Position numbers and translations under genes: made by a program. The notes under the pieces were generated by a model that saw nothing but the letters and a program-made list of their open reading frames with translations, was not told where the DNA came from and did not search any database. 7,933 nt of DNA from an uncultured Prevotella sp. (GTDB taxonomy: Bacteria > Bacteroidota > Bacteroidia > Bacteroidales > Bacteroidaceae). Positions 1-5,447 of the stretch are shown piece by piece (position 1 is the first letter of the stretch; every line of letters begins with the position of its first letter). Location of the stretch: contig URFI01000103.1 in assembly GCA_900547085.1 (NCBI GenBank), positions 1 through 7,933 of the forward strand, read 5' to 3'.

Positions 1-3000
1 GGAGTTGTCATCCAAAAAATTCAGTCACAGAAAAAATATCAGTTTTTCTACGATGACAGTTTATCTAAAATTCCCGTCAGTGCTTTGAATGTCAAGAACA
101 TATCAATACAAGCTTTATTAAAACAACTGCTAAACGGCAAACGTGTAGAATACACCATTGAAGACAACATAGTGTATCTCAAGCAACAAACACCCCAGCA
201 GCCCAAGAAGAAAATCGGCGAGAAAAAAAATAAAATTACTGGACAAGTGCTTGATGAAAATGGGGAACCCATGATTGGAGTCACCATCACACAAAAAGGA
301 ACTACCAACCGAGCTGTGACCGATTTTGAAGGCAACTATACCATCATGACAGACACATCCTCCCCGACGTTAAGTTTCGCATACTTAGGTTACAAAGATA
401 AAGAGGTGAAAGCAGACGGACGAAATATCGTCAACACATCCCTGTTGGTTGACGCCAAGTCTATTGACGAAGTCGTAGTAACGGCATTGGGCATCAAGCG
501 CGAGAAAAAAATGCTAGGCTATTCAGTGCAAGACATCAAGAGCGACGCCCTCAATCCCACTGGCGACCCCACAGTTACAGGCGCCCTTGAGGGAAAAGTG
601 GCTGGACTGCAGATGAACACCTCTAGCACAGGACTGGGAGGAACCACCAAAATCACCATTCGCGGTAATTCCTCGCTCACCGACAACAACCAGCCATTGT
701 GGATCGTCGACGGTGTACCGTTCACCGACGATCAGACATCCGATGCATCTGCATACGGTGGATATGACAGAGGCGGGACGTCATTAGACATCAACCCCGA
801 GGATATTGAATCTATCTCCGTACTGAAAGGACCTAACGCCGCAGCGTTGTATGGTTCACGCGCTGGAAACGGTGTCATTTTGGTGACGACCAAGAAAGGT
901 TCACATAAAGATGGTTTCGGCATCGTATACAGTGGCAACTTCACCTGGAGCACGGTATCGCAGACTATCGGTATGCAAAAACTGTACGGACAGGGAAGCC
1001 AAGGCAATCCCATCTACATGACCAATGAGAATGGTGAGAAGACGTTGACAGGTGAATTGGCTTTCGGTTCTGCTCTGGACGGGCACGACGAACCATCATG
1101 GCTAGCACAACCCATCCCCTACCGCTACTATGGAGACAAATTGAAGGATTATTTCAAGACAGGCTTCTCACAATTTCACACCATCGCCCTGGGCAACGCT
1201 AACGAGAAGTCACATTTTCGCTTATCCATCGGCTTCAACGGCAACGATGGTCTGTTCAAAGACGAAACGCTGAGCAAACTGAACGTAGACCTCAACACTG
1301 GTACCACCGTGAACAAATATCTTTCGCTGGATGGCAAGATATCCTTATCACGCATGAAAGCAGAGAACCGTCCCATGACCGGGCTTGGCGGTGAAGTTGC
1401 ACAATTACTGCTCATCCCGGGGAACATACGGCTGTCCGACTTGCAGCATTTCACCACCGACACCCGCTTGCATCAGAGTTGGTTCGGACCCAACCAACAA
1501 TATTCCAATCCATACTATGTACGTCACCAATACCAAAACTCGGATGAGCGCTGGCGTGCGTTCGGTTACTACGCAGCAAATCTAAACCTGGCCGACTGGT
1601 TAAAGTTCAGCGCGAAGTATGCATTCGATTACTACCGCACCCGTTTGCAAAGCTCTAACTTGAGCCTAGGCGATCAAGCCATCTCCTCCTCATCACAGCA
1701 TTGGTCCGAGAAGGTGACAACCGACAATATGCAAAGGGGTGAAGAGAATCACTTCGAGCACAACATCTCGTTCATATTCATGGGCGACCATCAATTGTCT
1801 AACGCATTCAGACTGGGGTATACTGCCGGGACCAACATCATGTATCTGCAACACGAAACACTTAATGCAGGCGTGGAGAACATGCTAGACAAAGACAACT
1901 GGCTCTTCAACACCGGCGCTCGCCTTAGCTCGGCCAACGAAAATGGTCACCAACGGGCCATGTATTCTGTCTTCGGATCGTTGCAGCTGGCCTACCAAGA
2001 ATACCTCTCGTTGGACCTCACGGCTCGCAATGACTGGTCGTCGACGTTGCCCAAACAGCATAATTCGTTTTTCTATCCATCGGCTAGCATCAGCTATGTG
2101 TTTTCTGACTTCATGCGCAGTATCAAGCAGCCGTTGCCTTCTTGGATTACATTTGCCAAGATGCGACTTTCAGCAGCACAAGTAGGAAAAGACCCCATGC
2201 CCTACAACCTGTATAACGTACGAAAATTCACCTACAGTAACGGCATACGCCAGCCGATTCCTCAGACCATCAAGATGAACAGCAACCTCAAACCAGAGAT
2301 TAAAAGTTCGCTGGAAGCTGGTTTAGATATGAAGTTCCTAAGCAATCGACTGGGTTTTGATTTCACCTACTATTGGTCATCAACAAAGAATCAAGCCATG
2401 CTGGTAGACGCCTCTTCACCCTGGAGCCAACAATGGGTCAATGCAGGAGAAATTGTCAACCAGGGTGTAGAACTCATGGTTTACTCCACTCCAGTGAAAA
2501 CAAGTGACTTTGAATTCAACCTGGGTATCAATCTCGCACACAACGAGTCGACAGTAGAGAGTCTGGCTGATGGTGTGAAGCGCATTTATTTTAATGGCGA
2601 TCCCAATATGCCTGTGAAGGTAGGTGCTGTAGTTGGTGGACGTTTGGGGGACATCTTTGCAAACAACCTGTTGAAACGTGACAAAGAGGGAGAGATTATT
2701 GTAGACAAAAATGGACTTCCACAGCCCGAGACGGGAGATGGCAACATGGAGGAATTTCTTCTGGCCCATCCTATCGGTAATATACAGCCCGATTTGCTCA
2801 TGTCGGTCACACCAACCTTCAACTACAAGGGTATACTGTTTTCTGCCATGTTAGACATGAAGTTTGGCGGCAACATAGTTTCTGTGTCGGAAGGCATGGC
2901 CACCTCAGTGGGTACCTCGGAACGCACAGCTTATCGCGGTGAATACAAAGAGATAGCGGGCAAGAGTGATTACTATATGATTGTATCGGGTGTGAAGGAA

Positions 3001-3345
3001 AACGGCAATGCAAACGACATCCCTGTAAGCGCACAGAACTACTACTCCACCATTGGCCTGTTCAAATCTCAGAAGGGATTTGCCGAAGAATTTGTACACG
3101 ACGCCTCGTACATCAAGTTGAAAGAACTCTCCGTGGGTTATCAGTTACCAAAATCAATTCTCAAACATACGCCACTGACTCAATGCAGACTTTCGTTCGT
3201 AGCACGAAACCTGTGTTTCTTGATGAAACACACACCTGGTAATCCAGATGGCGGTTACGATACCACGATGTTCTCGCAGGCCTTGGACTTTATGGCTGTG
3301 CCGTATACACGCACTTTCGGTTTTTCGGTTAATATAGGATTCTAA
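1..3345 (+). CDS. SusC/RagA-family TonB-linked outer membrane transporter with N-terminal STN domain (5' partial)
   Basis: Outer-membrane beta-barrel that imports glycans, using energy from TonB, in partnership with the SusD lipoprotein encoded next. The frame is open from base 1, so the start and signal peptide lie upstream; 1114 residues are visible. Numbering from base 1: residues 1-60 are most of an STN (secretin/TonB N-terminal) domain (YQFFYDDSL, then NVKNISIQALLKQLL). A Lys/Gln-rich linker follows at 61-78. A carboxypeptidase-regulatory-like domain spans about 78-150 (ITGQVLDENGEPMIGV). A TonB-box-like segment DEVVVTALG sits at 156-164. The plug runs about 165-300, with the SusC hallmarks LWIVDGVPF (233-241) and SVLKGPNAAALYGSRAGNG (273-291). 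The rest is barrel, ending in a terminal Phe (FGFSVNIGF) as expected for outer-membrane insertion. The length fits SusC proteins that carry an STN extension. An internal TTG at 85 is not the start, because the STN domain reads through it. The STN domain suggests signalling to a FecR-like anti-sigma factor. The family call is secure; the imported glycan is inferred from the downstream GH85 gene. Confidence 0.96.
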   Translation, partial: GVVIQKIQSQKKYQFFYDDSLSKIPVSALNVKNISIQALLKQLLNGKRVEYTIEDNIVYLKQQTPQQPKKKIGEKKNKITGQVLDENGEPMIGVTITQKGTTNRAVTDFEGNYTIMTDTSSPTLSFAYLGYKDKEVKADGRNIVNTSLLVDAKSIDEVVVTALGIKREKKMLGYSVQDIKSDALNPTGDPTVTGALEGKVAGLQMNTSSTGLGGTTKITIRGNSSLTDNNQPLWIVDGVPFTDDQTSDASAYGGYDRGGTSLDINPEDIESISVLKGPNAAALYGSRAGNGVILVTTKKGSHKDGFGIVYSGNFTWSTVSQTIGMQKLYGQGSQGNPIYMTNENGEKTLTGELAFGSALDGHDEPSWLAQPIPYRYYGDKLKDYFKTGFSQFHTIALGNANEKSHFRLSIGFNGNDGLFKDETLSKLNVDLNTGTTVNKYLSLDGKISLSRMKAENRPMTGLGGEVAQLLLIPGNIRLSDLQHFTTDTRLHQSWFGPNQQYSNPYYVRHQYQNSDERWRAFGYYAANLNLADWLKFSAKYAFDYYRTRLQSSNLSLGDQAISSSSQHWSEKVTTDNMQRGEENHFEHNISFIFMGDHQLSNAFRLGYTAGTNIMYLQHETLNAGVENMLDKDNWLFNTGARLSSANENGHQRAMYSVFGSLQLAYQEYLSLDLTARNDWSSTLPKQHNSFFYPSASISYVFSDFMRSIKQPLPSWITFAKMRLSAAQVGKDPMPYNLYNVRKFTYSNGIRQPIPQTIKMNSNLKPEIKSSLEAGLDMKFLSNRLGFDFTYYWSSTKNQAMLVDASSPWSQQWVNAGEIVNQGVELMVYSTPVKTSDFEFNLGINLAHNESTVESLADGVKRIYFNGDPNMPVKVGAVVGGRLGDIFANNLLKRDKEGEIIVDKNGLPQPETGDGNMEEFLLAHPIGNIQPDLLMSVTPTFNYKGILFSAMLDMKFGGNIVSVSEGMATSVGTSERTAYRGEYKEIAGKSDYYMIVSGVKENGNANDIPVSAQNYYSTIGLFKSQKGFAEEFVHDASYIKLKELSVGYQLPKSILKHTPLTQCRLSFVARNLCFLMKHTPGNPDGGYDTTMFSQALDFMAVPYTRTFGFSVNIGF

Positions 3346-5243
3346 TGATTAAAGTAATAAACAAAATGAACAACAAGTTTTCTTACATACATTTTCTGTT
3401 ACTCATATTCGTCATGTGTGCGATTACCTCATGCTATGACTTGGAAGACATGGGACATAATCCTTATGAGATAGAAGATAAGACATCAGGGGCTGGAACA
3501 GAGATTGAAGACACCACCAAGAGCAACAACAATACCAGATATGCTGACCTGGACCTCACGTACAAAGTAAGTGCGGACGATTCTCTGACCTGCAAGACCG
3601 ACTTGGCTGGTGCAGCATCCACTTTCCGTAACTTCTTGTATGAAGGATATTACAACGATTACCAGATAACCACCAACCTCAGCCACGACATCTATGCTGG
3701 CTATGTTGCCAACAACCAGCCCAAGCATGCGAAGAAATCGCCAGACTATGGTTATGCTGATGGCTGGAGTGGCAGACGGTGGGCGCATTTCTACGACGAC
3801 CGAAGTTCAGAGTATCGCACGTTGCTCAGAGCTTTTAAGTTCAACACTACGCCGCAACGCTATAAGAACATGTTCTACGTCACCCGTATCTACTATGCGT
3901 TTCTGGCATTGGCCAACACGGATACCTATGGCGCCATGCCCTTCAAGGTTTACGTTCAGGCACGCATTCCTGAGACCAACAACGTAACATACAACACACA
4001 GGCCGAGGTATACGACTGTATGTTTCGCATGCTCGAGCAGGCTGTTGACAGCATACAGCCCGACGACGCTTCACAGTACAATGTAGGCAAAGAGGACATC
4101 TGCTATTTTGGTGATCTACACAAGTGGTTGCGTTTTGCCAACACCTTGCGCTTGCGCATGGCATTGCGCATCTCTAATGTAGACCCCGTACGTGCCAAGA
4201 AAGAAGGAGAGGCTGCGCTAAACAATCAGTATGGATTGATGGAGAGCAATGCCGACAACATGCAAACCGTCCCAAAGTACGCTCCAGTCGACATGGGTGG
4301 CATGGATGAAGGCGGATCAGAAAACGGACTGACCATGTGCAGCATCAGATACAATGGCGAAAGTGTGATGTCTTGGGATTTGGAACAATATTACCGCAAC
4401 TTAAGTACAGGCGGAGGAACCTACATCATCAGGAAAAGCAGGAGAGAATTTGAAGAAAAGACTATCGACCCTCGCTGTCTGGTTAGCTGGTTCAGGGGCA
4501 ATATGTCACAAAACATGATTGCCAGTGCCACCGAAAGTGTTCGCGAGGATTTCAAAGGCTGCAAACGAGGTACTCAAGCTCCTGAGATATCCATGTCGAC
4601 CCTTACCTACAGCTTAGTTCGCTGCCAACCTAAGCCGCTATCAAAAAAACTCGACCCTAAATATTGGTTCAACGATGCGCGTCCAACCGTCTGGCTGGGC
4701 TATTCAGAATCATTATTTCTCAAAGCCGAAGCTGCACTGAGAGGATGGACTGGCAAAGACCTGACCCTAAGTACAGAAAACTATTTCAAGGCAGGCGTGA
4801 AAGCTTCCATGGATTATTACCAAATTGATAAGGCCCAAGCGAGTTCATATATTGACGGACTCAAAGTTTGGAAGGAAGGTGTGTTCGCCAGCGGTGACAA
4901 AGAACGCATTCTCGAAGCCATCATCACCCAAAAGTGGATGGCTGTGTTCCCCAATGGTAATGAGGGCTGGGCGGAATTCAGACGCACCGACTATCCAGTT
5001 CTGGCCAACCAACTCAGTAACATGTCTGGAGGTGACGTACCAGAGGGCAAGAATATCAAGCGCATCTTCTACCCCAACAGCGAAGGCTCAAACAAATATT
5101 TCGCCTCACATGAAGACCTGAAGAAAGCTAATTCGCAAGGCAAACGTCTGTGGTGGGATGTACAAGACACTAACGACAACAGCGGAAAGCGCATGAAACC
5201 AAACAATTTCCGCACGGGTACACCACAACCAGTACGACAATAA
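3345..5243 (+). CDS. SusD/RagB-family nutrient-binding outer membrane lipoprotein
   Basis: Surface lipoprotein that caps the SusC barrel and captures glycan for import. It is complete at 632 residues. The N-terminus has a basic start, a hydrophobic stretch (residues 15-26) and a lipobox ITSC with the lipidated Cys at residue 30. Right after it comes YDLED, an acidic run resembling the Bacteroidota surface-export signal. Family marks include YNDYQITTNLSHDIYAGYVA (about 105-124), KWLRFANTLRLRMALRISN (260-278, the TPR-like helical core) and ITQKWMAVFPNGNEGWAEFRR (527-547) near the C-terminus. This pattern and the length, above the roughly 500-550 residues of classical SusD, fit the SusD-like subfamily (Pfam SusD-like / SusD-like_2) rather than SusD itself. 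The ATG overlaps the susC stop by one base (TAATG), so translation is probably coupled. A second in-frame ATG at 3366 (MNNKFSYIHF) would give an equally good signal peptide, so the exact start is uncertain. The bound ligand cannot be read from the sequence. Confidence 0.95.
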   Translation: MIKVINKMNNKFSYIHFLLLIFVMCAITSCYDLEDMGHNPYEIEDKTSGAGTEIEDTTKSNNNTRYADLDLTYKVSADDSLTCKTDLAGAASTFRNFLYEGYYNDYQITTNLSHDIYAGYVANNQPKHAKKSPDYGYADGWSGRRWAHFYDDRSSEYRTLLRAFKFNTTPQRYKNMFYVTRIYYAFLALANTDTYGAMPFKVYVQARIPETNNVTYNTQAEVYDCMFRMLEQAVDSIQPDDASQYNVGKEDICYFGDLHKWLRFANTLRLRMALRISNVDPVRAKKEGEAALNNQYGLMESNADNMQTVPKYAPVDMGGMDEGGSENGLTMCSIRYNGESVMSWDLEQYYRNLSTGGGTYIIRKSRREFEEKTIDPRCLVSWFRGNMSQNMIASATESVREDFKGCKRGTQAPEISMSTLTYSLVRCQPKPLSKKLDPKYWFNDARPTVWLGYSESLFLKAEAALRGWTGKDLTLSTENYFKAGVKASMDYYQIDKAQASSYIDGLKVWKEGVFASGDKERILEAIITQKWMAVFPNGNEGWAEFRRTDYPVLANQLSNMSGGDVPEGKNIKRIFYPNSEGSNKYFASHEDLKKANSQGKRLWWDVQDTNDNSGKRMKPNNFRTGTPQPVRQ

Positions 5244-5251
5244 TCTCGCCA

Positions 5252-5321
5252 ACGACGCTCACGTTGACCTTACTTTGTAGAAGATCAACGTGAGCATTCG
5301 TACTATTGCTTAAGTATTTTT
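5252..5321 (+). terminator. Inverted repeat after susD, possible terminator or attenuating/processing hairpin
   Basis: A perfect 11-bp stem is formed by GCTCACGTTGA (5257-5267) and TCAACGTGAGC (5285-5295). It can extend inward by CTT/AAG (5269-5271 with 5281-5283) past one mismatch, and outward by ACG/CGT (5252-5254 with 5299-5301) across an internal loop. It begins 13 bases after the susD stop. The first run of five T (5317-5321) comes 21 bases after the main stem, so this is not a textbook intrinsic terminator. It may instead stop transcription partially or protect the 3' end of the susCD message. The stem is certain; its role is inferred. Confidence 0.55.
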
Positions 5322-5404
5322 CCCAACAAGATTGTTATATAATTAATCCTACTATGGAAGACAGGCATTGACCACATGAGTACTTCGAGGACAAACAAAC
5401 AAAA

Positions 5405-5429
5405 ATATCATATAACTTTTATATAATAT
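5405..5429 (+). promoter_or_regulatory. A/T-rich imperfect hairpin and weak -7-like element upstream of GH85
   Basis: ATATCATATA (5405-5414) pairs with TATATAATAT (5420-5429) with a single mismatch and a loop of five bases or fewer, ending 18 bases before the GH85 ATG. Inside it, TAACTTTT (5413-5420) resembles the Bacteroidota -7 element TAnnTTTG at 7 of 8 positions, but no TTTG box lies at the proper distance upstream. A/T-rich leaders are also common before Bacteroidota start codons, where they help ribosome loading in place of a Shine-Dalgarno sequence. Chance is a real alternative in such biased sequence. Confidence 0.25.
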
Positions 5430-5447
5430 CACTTTTAACCAAAAACA

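Larger units (their letters stand above)
5244..5447 (+). other. Intergenic region between the susD-like and GH85 genes
   Basis: This 204-bp gap is the only non-coding stretch in the window. Its first part holds a strong inverted repeat and a T-run; its last 50 bases are A/T-rich and lead into the GH85 start. No convincing gene was found: the ATG at 5354 gives only five codons before a stop. No good match to the full Bacteroides-type promoter (TTTG about 20 bases before TAnnTTTG) was found by eye, so it is unclear whether GH85 has its own promoter or depends on readthrough from susCD. Confidence 0.8.

Noticed and set aside
85..87. TTG codon as start of the SusC-like gene
   Set aside because: The frame is open back to base 1 and the upstream residues belong to the STN domain, which this start would split; there would also be no signal peptide.
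223..230. Run of eight A as a possible phase-variation tract in susC
   Set aside because: It encodes the Lys-rich linker after the STN domain in A-rich sequence. Eight A alone is short, and the frame is intact.
702..733. Perfect 8-bp inverted repeat GATCGTCG/CGACGATC within susC
   Set aside because: It lies in the conserved plug motif (WIVDGVPFTDD), so the coding constraint explains both arms; no regulatory context is seen.
2416..2769. Open frame of 117 codons on the - strand opposite susC
   Set aside because: It lies wholly antisense to a strongly supported barrel-coding region and its product has no recognisable domain.
5354..5371. Small reading frame in the susD-GH85 gap
   Set aside because: It has only five codons before a TGA, with no sign of translation.
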